Part shown: positions 10,294 to 24,800 of the stretch, piece after piece
Numbering within the stretch: the first letter of the stretch is position 1
Layout of the letters: each line of letters opens with the position of its first letter
Source: Branchiostoma floridae
Lineage: Eukaryota; Chordata; Leptocardii; Amphioxiformes; Branchiostomatidae
DNA length: 64,000 bases
Assembly: GCF_000003815.2 (NCBI RefSeq)
Contig: NC_049990.1
Span: 8,663,353-8,727,352, forward strand
Direction: 5' to 3'
Translations under genes and position numbers: made by a program
The notes under the pieces: model-generated
The model's database searches: none
The model's input: only the letters and a program-made list of their open reading frames with translations
What the model was told of the DNA's origin: nothing

Positions 10294-12633
10294 TCAATCC
10301 CTGCTCATGTGTTTATTTTATGTATATGTATTTAACGTTATATCTAAATAACCGGCGAAACGGCCCTTCGGCCGGTGTAACACAAACAAGCTGATTATAT
10401 CATGCTGAATGACATGTCACACATACCCTTTGTTGCAAATCTAGCTGCAAACTCTGTTTAAAGCTTTCTATGTACAATAGTCGGTGGCAACGAATTCCAC
10501 TCAAATATATGTTTCATATGAAGCGGTCGAAACATTCGTAACAAGAGTCTGAAAACTCAAACCTGCTTGAAATATTTTGTTTTGTGATGGTGCTTATGGT
10601 GTGTTGTGGGGGTTGATATGGTTTGACGTTTGGCAAAATTATTCCATCATTGTTCTTAAGTTATATATCTACCTATGGTAAACAGTGAGATCCAAAACTA
10701 CACCTTTCTGGTGTCCTCACCATTTCATTTTTATTTCCTATTGTTACACCTGCACCTGGCACATACATTGTATCTCAATGTGTATATAATGGTTCACACC
10801 ATACAGAGGTGACAGCGATGGTCACAGTTGCTCTTTTTTGCTCCTTGGAAGATTATGACCAGAATGCCACAGCAGTTCTAGAGCAAGCTGCTAGAGGGCC
10901 CAAACATACAACACTTCTTCCTTACACCACAAGCTATGTGCCACCAAAAATCAAGACCATAGCATATCCATGTCAAAAGATACAAAAATCCAAGTTCTGT
11001 TGCAGTACCAGGGTCACACACCAGGGGATCCAAAATTGACTTTGACCTTCGTCTTCCAAACACCTACCCAAATACCAAATATCATTACAATCCATCAACA
11101 GGTTCTAAAGTTATGCTGACCACAAATATGTGGAAACACAAACAGACACACACACAGACACACCAAAAACTATACCTCCATTTTTCATGGAGGTAAATCA
11201 CACGTTCTGTTCTGGAGATAGAGCACTGGAAACGACCCTTCCACACACTCCCATGCTACTGAAAACTCAAAACACATGTTACAGCTGCTAGCTGTCCCCA
11301 AGGAGGTTGAGACAGAGGGAATGAGGCCAGATCACTCCATATCAGGAAAAGGGGTGTAAATATTTTTTAAAAAACGAACCACAAAACAACAGCAAACTTC
11401 TAATCTACTTAATAGCACAATAGGTCACACACTCTATCCCCATAGCAAAGGAAATCGCAATCCATCCAGAGGTTCTAGAGATATCGGTCCGGAATCACAA
11501 AGATCCCTACCAGAAACAGTACATGCTTTTTTCAAGCATGTAACAAAAGCTTACTCATAAGTCACAAATAAGCGAAACTGCGCACAACATGACACGTTGC
11601 AAGGCGAAGACAAATACCCAGCGTTGCCAAGAATACATCAATGTGAACCAACAGGTGTTCCAGTATTTCATAATCTATGACGTGTACAAGGTCGTGGGAG
11701 TTTACGTATTTGTTGAAGACCAATGAAAGGATGACATAGCATAACCGAGGCATTATCACTAATGACAAGGCAGTTTTGTAGTTGGGGTTGTTAAGCTCCA
11801 TTGAGTAAAGGGCATGGAATACATATTAAGAACATACTGATGGTAATGATAGTAAAGGTATTACTGCTTCGTGCGCATTTGAGCTGATCTTAATAATGGT
11901 ATTCCTGACTTAGTGACCCTAAACAGAAAGCCACTTTGCCACTACTTTTGACTTATCTGTTAATATGCTATGTCATCCTTTTATTGGTAGTCAACACATA
12001 CTCCTCTCACCTTGTGTACATCATAGTTTATGCAACATTTATTGTTTAATCATATGACTGGTACAGCTAGTACAAACTGCGCTCGACCGGACTGTAAGAT
12101 TTGATCCACTCACACCTGGATGGACCACTACTTTTTTCGACAAGTATTGTGGGTTTTTTTAACGTGATCATAGTGTGACTCTCCTCAAACACATAAGCTC
12201 TAACATAACGTCCTCCGATATGACGCCCTTGACCGAAGTTTTTACCTAAGTTAAATACCTTTCCCAAGAACAGAACATTAGGCCTGCAGTGGGTTCGAAC
12301 ACGGAACCTTTAGATTCTGAGTCAACGACCCTACACATGAATCACATTGCCACTCTAGTCAATGTTATGTTTTTGCCTTGCAAAGTGTCGGGAATATGAA
12401 GAAAATTGAATACGCCTTCACGCAGCAATATTAATAGTGCGTCATTGACCGAAAGAACTTCTCAGGGTCACGCCCTGTACACGTGAAAGATAAGTCGTAC
12501 CGTCTCTTCATGGCAAAGTAAATTTGTCATCTTTGACCTCCCTCCTAACTACGCATTCGTCTTGTTTAAAAATGACGTTTATCTACGTATACGTTTCCTA
12601 TGTCAAACATTGTCTTTACCGGTCTGTATTTGC
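10294..12633. other. Intergenic A-B: degenerate interspersed repeats, no gene seen
   Basis: No domain-bearing reading frame was found. Bases about 10850-11160 hold a repeat containing GCTGCTAGAGGGCCCAAAC followed by a run ending in CACACAGACACACC; a related core (GCTGCTAGGGGACCCAAAC) occurs at 14830-14848 in a gene B intron. A second related half (ATCCATCCAGAGGTTCTAGAG) lies near 11462. A short open frame at 10809-11039 falls inside this repeat and is not considered coding. Confidence 0.5.
12288..12362 (-). repeat. tRNA-like segment (possible tRNA-derived SINE head or tRNA relic)
   Basis: Read on the minus strand it has a box-A-like GTGGCAATGTGATTC and a box-B-like GTGTTCGAACCC separated by about 35 nt, with CTAAAGGTTCC between them. 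Acceptor-stem pairing is not evident, so it is not called a functional tRNA gene. Confidence 0.3.
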
Positions 12634-12642
12634 TTTATATAG
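12634..12642 (+). promoter_or_regulatory. Possible TATA box of gene B
   Basis: TTTATATAG lies about 115 nt upstream of the gene B start codon, a plausible spacing for a short 5' UTR. No second core-promoter element was recognised. Confidence 0.35.
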
Positions 12643-12753
12643 ATGTACATTAGCTTCCTCGGCCTTCAGTCGACAGTTATCAAACTCTCTGGCTGGGCTT
12701 CAGACGTCCCTTCTGTGCATGTTCCATTGCTGAGAACACGCAAGAGGATTGAA

Positions 12754-12823
12754 ATGGCTCCGACAATGGGCACGCTCTGGCTGATGATTCTCGCAGCAAG
12801 CGGTGTACTAGCAACAAAAAAAG
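12754..12823 (+). CDS. Gene B exon 1, signal peptide
   Basis: ATG starts [20 protein letters not shown] followed by TKK: a hydrophobic core and a small-residue cleavage site after VLA. The exon is 70 nt and ends in phase 1, exactly as the first exons of genes C and D. An upstream in-frame ATG at 12643 would bury the signal peptide, so 12754 is preferred. Confidence 0.8.
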
Positions 12824-15800
12824 GTATTTATCGGCATTTGTGATATATTCTCGTATATCCGCCCCTTTGGAGAAACAATAGCCTCCACCAGGCCTTCCTA
12901 CGGGGGTGCTGGGATCGTAGAATTCTGAAAAAAATCGAGAATTGTCCAGGGAAGTCAGTCCACACTTAGGTTCACGTTTTCTCTCCGGAGCGGCCGACCA
13001 ACTCCTCTGTTAGCAAGACTCTCCTGGCAAATTATTCTCCCTATAATAGCCAGCGTGGTAGAGACTAGAAACAGTTTTGAGTGCTCTGTAGGGAAGCACC
13101 CCACAGGTGTGCACAATTTAGATATGCGAGAGTACATTTTACTGGGGACTTTACATGGGAAAATTATCAGTTTCAAGGTGGCTGATTTATGTGACCAGGC
13201 GAAATTATGTTAGTAGGCGTTAAATCATGTTTGCATATTTACCATATGGCAAATGGCTACCTTCTCATGATCGTCGCAACTATGTCAAATCCCTCAGAAA
13301 GGGAACGTCGTCATTTTTTCATAAACTATTATTTTTGTAAAACAATTGCTGAATATACATGTATCAAATGACAAGATTTGTTAGAAAGAATCAGAGGCAG
13401 TGTAAACGAACATTTTGTGGTTGCCACGTGTACGCTGCGCCGCACATCCTTCTTTCGTCTGGCGCGCCCTGTCTGCAGTCTCAGATCACGCAGTTTGCCT
13501 CTTATTTAGTCTTGAGGGTAAGACCGAAGGCGCCATGCAAGAGCACTCGCTTTTTTTTGTTTGCAAGAGTGCAGGTTTACATATACTTATGATATCGTAG
13601 GATTTTCAAGCAGGCTGCGACAGAAACAACTTAGCAAGGAATTACGGCGCCCTATTACGTAACAAAGCAAAGCAGCTGAATTTTGTAACACACGGGCACA
13701 CAGTACGCGATCGTCCGATGTTGTCGGTCGATCGTCAGAAAATAGCACGGCGATCGTAGGACCAATGTGACCGGGACCCACAAAGCGTCGTCTGATGTTC
13801 AGTTATGCCATTCTCTGTTTCAGATATACCCGTGGAGTTGGAGAGGGCTGAGCGACAATCGATTCGTAAGATATTTCTTTTCTTCATTTGCTATTCCTAA
13901 TGAACTAACGCCATGATGGTTCATTCTTTTTAAGTGTAGGGAGTTAGCAAGTGTACTTTCCCAGGACGCAAAGCTTGCGTGAGAAATATTCATAGACTAA
14001 GAAAGACGACCACATGAAAGAAGAAGAGTTACAAGTAGATCGTAATCTTCAAGGTCTGATGGCCTAATTCCCAAGATACTAGTACGCCGACACTCTCAAT
14101 GTGCAAAGGTGGTTCAGAACTTGGGGCTCAATCTACCGCTTCAAGCTTGCATATATGACAAATAAGGGACTTCGATGGGGTTGGGGGACCAAAAGCTTTT
14201 TATGTGTTCAGTGAATACTATTTCGTAGTTATTTTCACCTTGCTTTTTTCTGAAAGTATCTCATTGCAAGACATTTCATGACGCCATAATCACGTCCCCA
14301 AGAGTTCAATATTGGACTACGCCCACTTTCACAAAGTATTTGGCTAATAGTTGAGCTTACCGTATTCGTTATGACTGCAGCTATTGCCTGCAATGGGCAG
14401 TTCACGAATGTGACCAGCGGTACAATCGAGAGTCCGTACTACCCCAACGACTACTACAATGGCGCCCTCTGTCTGTGGTACGTCATCGTGTCGCCAGGCG
14501 CCATCATCGAGCTGGCACTGTACGATTACTCCATAGAGAGCGGGTGGGACTTCCTGTACATCTACGATGGAGGCAGCCTCGCTTCACCTTTGATTGCCAC
14601 GTATGTGAACTTCATGAACTTTGAAGAATTATACATGTTCGTTTCTTATTAAAGCTAATTTTTTTTTAATCACATGTTGTATTTTTATTTTCTTAACCTG
14701 TTTTTTTTTTACAATTGTAATATTAACACTGGACAACAGTCCTATATGGAACTTACAACGGTAACATCAATACTGGAAACCAGCTCTTTCAATAATGTTA
14801 ACAAAAATGCCCCTGCAGTTCAAGTCGAGCTGCTAGGGGACCCAAACGGATGTCTTTTGATTTTTTTACGCTAGTTTTTAAATTTGGAAGTTATTTCTTT
14901 CTTCCATTTGTTTCCAACGTTGATCTCCAAGAATTACGGGGACAAACATGACTGACTCACACAATGCCTCCGCCCATGAGGCGTCGCTAAAAATACGGTA
15001 GTCTAGATCTGGATTAACCAACCAGAAGATTTTTGTGTGTCGCAGTTGCTGATCCTTTTAATTTTTTTCAGTATCACGGGAACTGGAGCCACTGAGATCT
15101 ACAACACCACTTCTAACGTAGCTCTCCTGAAGTTCCAATCAGATGGAAGCGTCACCGACAGAGGGTTCCATTTGGACTTCGTCGGTGAGTTCTGTATATT
15201 GTGCATTTTACTTAGTACTTTACACAGCTCTGATCTTATCGGCAAATTCATGATATCGTTGCAAGGATTAGTGGTAACTGATGTTGTAGATGATGATGTT
15301 GTAAGAAAACTCATTGGTTACACAATCTCTCACTGTCGTATGTACGCATGGGCTGCTAGAATCTTGATAGATAATTTAGTTAGGCTGATATTATAAAGAC
15401 GTTTGGATTCTTGTGATACCTAAAAGTGTCATCTTCTTTCTGTGATAAAGTTGTCATTCTCACCACTTCTCCTTTGTTTTGCATGATCATTTCTGTTCGT
15501 GACCACCAGAGAGGTTCTACCAAGACGCGCCACGTAAGTTTCATCCCTGGTTCGCATTTCTCTTTAGCCTCTACCAGGCTCCACAGGTTGCTCGAAAAAT
15601 AGTAAGAATTGGCCAAATAAGACAGAAAACACGTCAGAGGAGTACAGTTTGGGACCTAAGGCCGGCCAACAGTACTAGGCCAATTAACTCCTACTAGGCT
15701 TTTATTCCTAACTTGGCCAACGTCCCCTTATTCGGCCAGGTGGAAGTCTGGAAGAGACTATTTCTCTTAACGAATACGTGTTCACTGTTGGCTGCAAAAG

Positions 15801-18800
15801 TCCATACTTGCCAACATTATAATTGCAGAAACAAACGAACAATCAAATTGACAAACGTTTAACAACCAATGAAGCAAATAAGACCAGATGTACTCCAAAA
15901 AGCGTCCGCTTCACATGTTGAATGACGTTTGATGGTACGCGCATTGCGTCAGATGGACGTCATATTGCGTCAGATTATGAACATGGTGCGTGAGAAAGCG
16001 ACACATGTTTTATGATAAATATAATCTGATAAAAGATGACCGTCATATCGGCTTATTTGATAACTCGACGTCATGTTCTAAATGTCAACGACCAGAAAAA
16101 CTAACCCATACAGATGAATATTGAAAAAATGATCTTTTGCAGTTTGCAATCATACTTTTGAATTCCTTTCACAGCAACTGGCAGCCCTGACACCTTCAAC
16201 TCAGGTAAATATATCTGTTTGTAACAGGATATCTAAAGAAAATAATCTACATGTCTCATAGAAGTGACTTTTTGTGTATTTCTACACGTGCTGCTATGTT
16301 CTAAGTTCTAACATCTACATATACAATAGAATATCTCACTATAACTACCTAGTACTTACTCTGTTGACTTAAGATGGCCCAGGGCATATGAGCACTTCTT
16401 TCAAAGTCCTGTAGGAAAATTGTCATAACTCCGTCATAGAAGCTTGAAAATGCCTCAAATCTGGTGTATACGGAAAACACAACTATAGAAATGCAAACAT
16501 GAGTCATTTATGAAGTTACATACTCTGAATTTTGAGATATTACAATTTATTATGATGTATAATTTTTCCAACAAAATGTAGTCTAGAAAACCATTCCCAA
16601 CGCGCAAATTACATGAAATTTTTTTAGTACATACTAACATATGTTCCCTTTCAGAACTAGTGAGATTTATTGAGAAACATGTTCCTGCTCTGTGAAAAAT
16701 ATTGATTTTTTCACATTTATGCATATAATTTTAGGGTACCCTTTTCTATAATCACCTTATAACTCAAAACAAAGACCATATACAATATATTCAACTACAT
16801 CTGAGTGTAGAACAGGACATTTCCAACGATTTAATTTCCTTTTCAATCATTTTAAGTCATTGCTACCGTTTTCTACAAAGGTTTGAAATTTGCACCATCA
16901 ATTTTTACCCTGTAAGCCATGTTTTAGTAAATCTGCCCATCACTCAACGTGACAGGTCGTAATTAGCACCTCCATGGGAAGTAATTAGCTGTAATTTGCA
17001 CTTGTGCCATGACAAAAGAACCAAGGTTTATTGTTATGCGTAGACTAGTCTGTTGGTATAAACAGTTGTTTTGTAGCAAGATTGTTATTATGCTCATAGA
17101 ACGAGAAAAGTTTTAGTCAATGTTAGAGAATAAGTCTCTCTATTTACATTGAAGATGGATTCTGCAAGATGCACATCCAGAAAGCCATACAAAATGTAAA
17201 AGTAGGGTTCAAGCGCCACCAACTGGGCCGGGCATTTTGGCCCCGCAGCGCGGCTTCGAATCCCTGGTGTCAAGAGACTGTACTATTCGGCAAAAAACTC
17301 AGCAAAATTCGCTCAAAACAAGTCCGACTTGGCCTCTGTTGCAGTCTTCGAACGGGGCTAGTTTTTATTGGGGATGGGGGGAGGGGGCGTTGGTTCGCGA
17401 TTTTCAACGTTTAGCTACGTTTTCATGCGCCGGGAAAGGGGTTTTGCCCAAGGAGCTTGGTTTGCCGAGGAAGGGAGTTTGCCGTAGCGTAAGATAGCAT
17501 CATTAGCTTGGGAAGGAAGGCGGAGGCTAATGAAACTCCTCACTAATCTTATGCTACCGCAAGTTCTGCTAGGGGATAAGTTATATAGCTCAGGTATTAA
17601 CCTCCTTGCTCAATACATTACAACCTCCTTGACTCAATACTGCCAAACTGGGGTATGAAATGACGCGATTTTGGTCCAACAATTTTTTCGAACGCACCAG
17701 AATAGAACAGAGAGCCAAATTGTGTGCTTTGAGAAGTAAAACATAATACGGGTTGCTATAGTTTGCATGAAATAGTGTATAAAACTGACCGCCATGAGAA
17801 CAACAAATCATTAGAGAATACTATGCAATCTACAGCCATAATGATTCTGGCCTGTCGCCATGTTTGTTATCATTACTGATTAGAATGTTTGTTTAGGGCT
17901 GTCAGAGTAAAATTGCCTATGATGAAAAGAATTTGAAATCCACCCAAATGCATGTACAGTATACTTCGATGTGTAAACTTTTGTAGAAAAACGTGAAAAA
18001 AGTGACAAGGTCTCCTCCTTCTATATTTCCCCCAAGACAATTGTACAAAAGTTGTGTTATTTGGAGGTTGGTCCAGGCAGACAACCATACATATGATCTA
18101 GGCCGACAAAGGAAAAGACACTAATTCAACTCGTATGTTCTTTTCTTTTTATAGCTAGAATCCTGTGCTTCCCTTATCAGAAACGCCCATGTTGGTGAAA
18201 TGCCCTTTCCCCGGCCGTTATATTGGGCAAAAAAGTCTGGTCACTTAGGGCAAGGAGTTTATATAGAAATATATAGGATGTCTTCTATTTAATGTGTTTA
18301 TGTTGTGCTGTGCTCTTTTGCAGTTTACTTGAAGCACTTCAAGTATGATGCATAACATTTTTGATAAATGTTTATAGAGCAGCGGGAGTGGTTAAAACTT
18401 TCAGAAGCATGTCAAATACTTCAAACATCTATCTGAGTATGAGACTGTGATTTTTTCCCCATCTTTTGTATGGGTTAGATTGTAGTTCTCCCTGGTTGTG
18501 AAGAAGGTACTTTTTGTTTGTCGTTCACACCCGGACACAGACAAAAGACCAGACTACACATACGCCGTGGCAAATACAACTTTTACAATCATGCCCTGCT
18601 GAAATTTAGGGTTGAACAAAGGAGCTTCCATGTTTGCTCAACTGTGATTGACAAACTCAAAAGTGTCATATTTAAGTGTCAAATTTATGGTTAAAGAAAA
18701 TGAATCAATAAGAATAAAGAAATGACGATTAGAAAATAGATTGAAAGTTAATCAAAGTGCATGCATTCCCATATCCCCATTCAGCGTTTCACAGATGTGT

Positions 18801-21800
18801 ATTGTTTCTTGTTTTGCCGAAATCATTAGTGGCCATGAACCAGTATTCTGTATGTATAAACACACGACTGTCTTGTCCTTCCCTTTGCACTTCCTCAGAT
18901 TTTAGAAATTGAGTGCGAGCAATTACCTCACCAGGACAGATTAGCGCCTAATTGGGATGCAAAGTGAAGGCGGGACACTGGGCGGCAATTATCACTCAAA
19001 CTACTGCATATTTACAAGCTATATGCTGGCACTTGGCTCATTTCAATATCCAAGTACCTAATAATCATATTTAAATGAGATTTCTGGCAAGGCAGGCCTG
19101 GGCAATCTTAAATGAATGGAGTAGTCTTATCCAACTCTATGCCTTGAATTGTACCTGTTATAATAGCCCGATCCCATGGCTTCGCCGTCAAAACGTAAAC
19201 GTACAAAAAGGCACACCATGCAGCCACTCTCTCATTGGTTGAAGTCCTAATTGAGATTGACAGTCTTGACTTGATCTCATTATGGTCCTGTTGTGACAGG
19301 TTGCCCCAACTCGAGGATCTACAGTTCAGAGGGGTACATCAGCTCCCCTGGTTACGCCGCCGGCTACCAGAACTACACCGAGAACCTGAACTGCGTCTGG
19401 GAGATCGTCAACCCCTTCGGCGCCACCTTCAACCTCTGGTTCGTAGCGTTCGACCTGGAGTGCGAAAGAGACTACCTGAACGTCTACACTGGTGCCAACC
19501 AGCATAGGTAGGGAGGGCTACGTGTTAGTAGTATAGGCAATTCCACATAGAATCGCTAGGGAACGGCGGCTCTGTTTAAGCGGTGAAGACCTAACCATAT
19601 ATTAAACCTCCAAGCCAAGCACACACCTGGCTGACTAAACTCCTTTGCGCAATTGCCAGCTTTTGATACTGTCTTATTTTGCCGTAAAATCTGCTTGGAG
19701 ATTACTAGCCACAGATAAGAGAAGCTACGTGACGTGTTGATATAGCGAGATACACACACGCGTGGTTACGCCGAAAAGCAGATACTCTAGCAACTGGATA
19801 GAAATTTTGAATCCAGTTGCTTGAGTAACTACTTTTTCGCGTATCCTTTTTGCATGTCTAACCTTCATAGAAACACATGTATTTCTTCTAATAGTCACTA
19901 GACTGATTGAACTGAATTGTGGATACTTGCTATAGGGCTGACGTCAGTGTTGCGTTGCGCAGCACAGTGCACAAAAAACGATTTGGGTGTGACTCAAAAT
20001 CCTTGAAAATCCTTTTTTTCCTTGAAAATATTTGCCCAATCTGGAGACTTTTTGAGTTAAAAGGGATAGGTAGGGCCTAAGCTTTCCTGTTTGGGTCAAA
20101 ATTTGTTCAGTTTAGCAGTTTAGCTGGTGTCAGGACAGGTTTTAGTTATAGTGTGCTACCGGTTGTATCAGGAGGGAACAGGGGTCAAAGGTGATGTTTC
20201 TTTCATAGAGCGAGCTTTTCTCGGAGAATGAGCCGAACAACCCCCTGTTTTCTTTGAACAGTCATAAACTAGACCAAAGTGGCTTTCTGGTGGAGAAGAA
20301 TTTTTAAGATTGAAGTATGGGTTAGTACTTTTTTAAGCCTTCATTCAGTGTATTATAACATGCCTTCCAACGGGCAGTCCTAACTTCGATGTCTGACCTG
20401 TAGATACTCCTGCGAAATGGACCCCATGTACGGGTGTAACATCACAACAACCGGGCCCACGGTCACCATCGAGTTCACCTCGGACGATACCGTCAACAAC
20501 AGAGGATTTTTCATCGGATACGAGAGTAAGTTTATTACAATAAGCCCTTTCGCACATTCGAGTACACATGCGCGGGCGATAGGAGTTCAGGGTAATATGT
20601 CAAAGGTAAGTATATTAAGTTCCACCATCATAACCCATTCACCGTTTTTCAAACATGCCATGATACCAAATGTAAAGTTACAACATCACAGAGGGATCGA
20701 CACAGGTAGGTGATGACTACGTGCGTCTGTATTTACGTTTCTGAAGGAAATGAACTATTGACTTCAACAACACCCCCCCCCCTTGTGGAAGCCAGGTGAT
20801 TGCTTTGGGGCCTTCACCTTTGACATATTACCCAGAGTTCCTGTCGCCGCGCATGCGCACTAGGATGTGCGAACCACGAATGTGTGTTGACTTCTTCAAG
20901 TAGATGTCAAAATCCCCCTTAACACGTCTAGAAATGTCTGTTGTGAGACGGATTATGTCTAGAGTGACGATCTCTCGAAATGGATATCATTCCGTGCCAT
21001 GTCTCTTACGTCGTTTGGGTGCAGTCACACGAGCGTGTATATCAAGTCCGTATGAGTTCCGTATGACATACGATTTATGACCTTGCTTCCTAATAAAGAG
21101 TGCCATCTTTTCTTTCAGGTTCGAAGTACACCGACCTACAGGAGACACAACCACAGCATACCAGCAGCGATCCTTGGCCCGGGTATGCCTGTCAAATTGA
21201 GCCACCAGGTTAGTATTGCTAAAAAGTAGCGGCTATACCAATACTCAGCCATCCTAGATACCTGTTAGCCTGCCTAAATCTCTCGCTTATAGCAGGCCAC
21301 GCAACATCCGGCGGGAGAGGAGCCGGTTACAGTCCGGAACAGCAGAGTTTGTGTCACACAGACTGATATAAGTTAGCCTTATTAGATATCTCGCCTATAG
21401 CAGCCCGCCCAGCATCCGGCTGGCCGGGGAGGTGCCAGTTACAGCCCGGCCTGGACAGCAGAGTTTGTGTTACAAATGTACAGACTAGATATCCAGTCAT
21501 TTGACAGCTATGTATTTTTTTTCATGACAGAGGAACCTGACTGTTACACCGGAGACGGCCGTGACTACCGTGGACGGGTGAACGTGACCGAGAACGGGTA
21601 CACGTGCCAGCGCTGGGACGTGCAGGTACCGCACTACCACGTCTACAGCCCCGACAGGTTCCCTCAGTACGGGCTGGAGGAGAACTACTGCCGTAACCCC
21701 GGCAACGGCTACAAGCCCTGGTGCTACACAACGTCCCCTAGCGTCAGGATCGAGTACTGCGACGTCAGGGAGTGTGGTAAGATTTTCCTTCTGTCTTTGA

Positions 21801-24800
21801 TAAATGTATCTCGTGTATGGAAAGTAATGTGTTATTTTCCTTTCTCATTCTGTTCGTAGCCAATCAGATCTTAGGTTAGAAATTAGCTGTCTAGCAAGTA
21901 CTGTAAATGCAGAAACTTTTGCGGTGGTTAAATGTTCGCAGTTTTCGCGATGGCCGCTTCACCGCGAATTAAAAACCACCGCAAACACCTTTCCATGGTA
22001 GTTAAAGACTGCAGTGCATGGTGCTACCGCGAAATTAAAACCACCGCGAAAAGTCCTTTTTCCCGCTACAGCGAAATTAAATCCCTGTGAACTTAAATGC
22101 ATTTACAGTATAAGCAATTCTTAGTTATTGTGTGCAAGTAGCTTGACAGAAGGCTACGGGAAAAATATTCTGCATTTTCGCGAAAATGTTTCCTATCTAT
22201 TTTTTTCATTTCTAAAGAAACTTGAAAATACAGTTCTACTGGTTCTCCTCCCTACTGCTACACTTGGCACTACTGTGAGAAAAACTGTACCATACATTAT
22301 TTACCAACATTATAGACCTATTCACGGCACCAAAGGAACTGTCTGGACATGCAAAATTGACCAGGAATGTTCAGATAACGTAAAACAAAAGTTGGAACTT
22401 GTAACAAGTTTGATTAATGTTGCCAATTTTGTTCCACAGCCGACTTTACGACTCCAGCACCCGGGTTCGAGGCTCCCCCTCGCTGGAATAACACTGGCGT
22501 CAACAATACTTTCACAGGTAGCGTTGAATTTTACATATACGTTTAGAGTAAATAATACAACTCTTGAACAGATAGGTCTTGTACCAGGAACTGCTGGAAC
22601 TGGATTTGCCGCTACATCACCAGTTAAAGATATACTGCGTATAGAACTTTGTTTTGTGGGAATGTCGTTACTATATTGGATGCCATCGAATGTTGGACGT
22701 TTAGTTACTTGGAGAGTTTGGCCCTACCCCTATCCCTATCCCTATCCCTATCCCTATCCCTATCCCTATCCCTATCCCTATCCCTATCCCTATCCCTATC
22801 CCTATCCCTATCCCTATCCCTATCCCTATCCCTATCCCTATCCCCATCCCCATCCCCATCCCCATCCCCATCCACATCCCCATCCCCAGCCCCAGCCCCA
22901 GCCCCAGCCCCAGCCCCAGCCCCAGCCCCAGCCCTAGCCCTAGCCCTAGCCCTAACTGAAACCCTAACCCTAACCCTAATTCTAACTCACCCTTAACCCT
23001 ACGACCCGAGTCGTCCTGGACCAGGTGCCGAATCGGCCTGATCGGCTGGGGGCTGAACTGACCAGGTGCCGAAATGTCCTGATATCCTGCTAGCAAAGAT
23101 GAGCCTCATAGACAGAACAGCACCACTTCCATTTTGTTAACGTTTTGACCTTTTTTGTTCTGTCTCACAGAATGTGGAGGAACGCTGTATCTCGATGCCG
23201 GGTTCATAGACAGCCCGGGTTTCGGTGTCATGAGATACCCTGACAACGCCAGGTGTGAATGGACCATTATCGACCCGCACGACTGGGGCTTCAGGCTGAT
23301 TCTGGAAGACGCCAGCATGGAGTGTGGCTATGACTCCGTCACAATTTACGACGGAGCTGCCAATGGCACGGAGCTTGCAAGGTAAACAATAGCCTTATTG
23401 TTGTATCCGAGGGAACAAGTTTGGATGCAACAATGAAAAAACAGATTGCAGATCAGAAGAATTTCAATTAGAAAAAAAAATTGTTTCTGACTTATCAATC
23501 ATCTTTTTTTGCTGGACAGGCAGGTGCGGCAATTTTGGCAGTCTCGTATAATCTCGTCGATATTTGCGAGATTTCACTTAATGTCCATGAATCCCGGGTT
23601 CGAAACACCCGTGCCCGTAAACGTAGAAAAACAGTTAAGTACTTTCACCTAATCTATCAGCAAATCTTTTCAGCTACTGTACTGCTGATACCTGTGCCAT
23701 CGAGACCACACAATCAACCGTCACCGTGGTCTTCAATTCGGACGCTAGCATTACAGGCCGCGGGTTTAGACTAAGATTTGGAAGTAAGTATCTTTCAATG
23801 GTATCACCTTGTTTCCGTCGACGAGCGTAGGCGAATACTGTTTCATTCGACTTACATTAATCCAACAGCATGAGTATTACACCACATCTGAATTTTAAAG
23901 CAACTTTCACAATGTGTTCAACCGAGAAATTCTAGCAAACATGATTTTGGGTCGTCTCAATGGCTTTCCTCAAAATGCCTATTTCAGTGCCCATTATCAC
24001 TTGTACAAAGAAGCGAGAAGACCACACTGTGCTTAGCACCATCAAATAGTTGAATTGTATCCTTTTCTGCATATGTCTGTTATGTCTGTTATGAGCGAAC
24101 TGTGCCAATTGCAAGCCCGTCAAGGAATGAATTTACAATACAGGTCTTTAATTCATTCATCATAACTGCCATTCTGTAACGTTCACGTTTTCTCCCAAGG
24201 TCTGTACATCCCAAATGTCTTTCCCGCGTTCCCGATTGCGGGCTTCCCCTCGTGTACCAGCATCGTCGACTTGGGTTTGACACCTCCAGCCCCCACACCG
24301 TCTCTAGGTAAGGTTTTGGACGTTTATGCAGCTTCCAATAATTGGATGTAAATATTGTAAAGTTCTTGTTAAATCGCGGCGAGATGGGACTGGAGACGTG
24401 GTTTTATTTTAATTTTGCGGTTGATACAAACGTAGTAAAAGACAGAACACATACAATGTATTCGCGGTTTGATTAATTTCCTGGGAGAGGTCAGTGATCT
24501 TCGCCTTCGGGTACATGCCAACTTCAATCAGTTGAACACTCTGACACGGTGGGTGGTGGTCGCTAGTCTTTGTACAAGTTTGTGTTGATGTAGTTTCAGC
24601 TTCGAGCTCCTCAGTAAGCAGCGACCCTGTCCGCCAACCTGCAGCTGGGTGGTGCTGAGGACCCGTGACTACAATTACTAGTTTATGAGGGAATGTTCAA
24701 ATGCATGCAATGTCTTGTGAATTTTATAACATGTTCTGGGAGGTGATTCTGAACTCTTGCAGTTCTTTGGAAAACGAGTTCAGGCGACAGTATGCCCGCG

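Noticed and set aside
10809..11039. 76-codon open frame with ATG
   Set aside because: Falls entirely in an interspersed repeat whose core recurs at about 14830; no domain or splice evidence.
12288..12362. Functional tRNA gene on the minus strand
   Set aside because: Box A and B resemble tRNA, but no convincing acceptor or anticodon stem pairing; kept only as a tRNA-like repeat.
22128..22937. 269-codon open frame ending in Pro-Tyr/Pro-His/Pro-Gln repeats
   Set aside because: It is open because of the hexamer array; its N-terminal part has no domain and overlaps a real linker exon in another frame.
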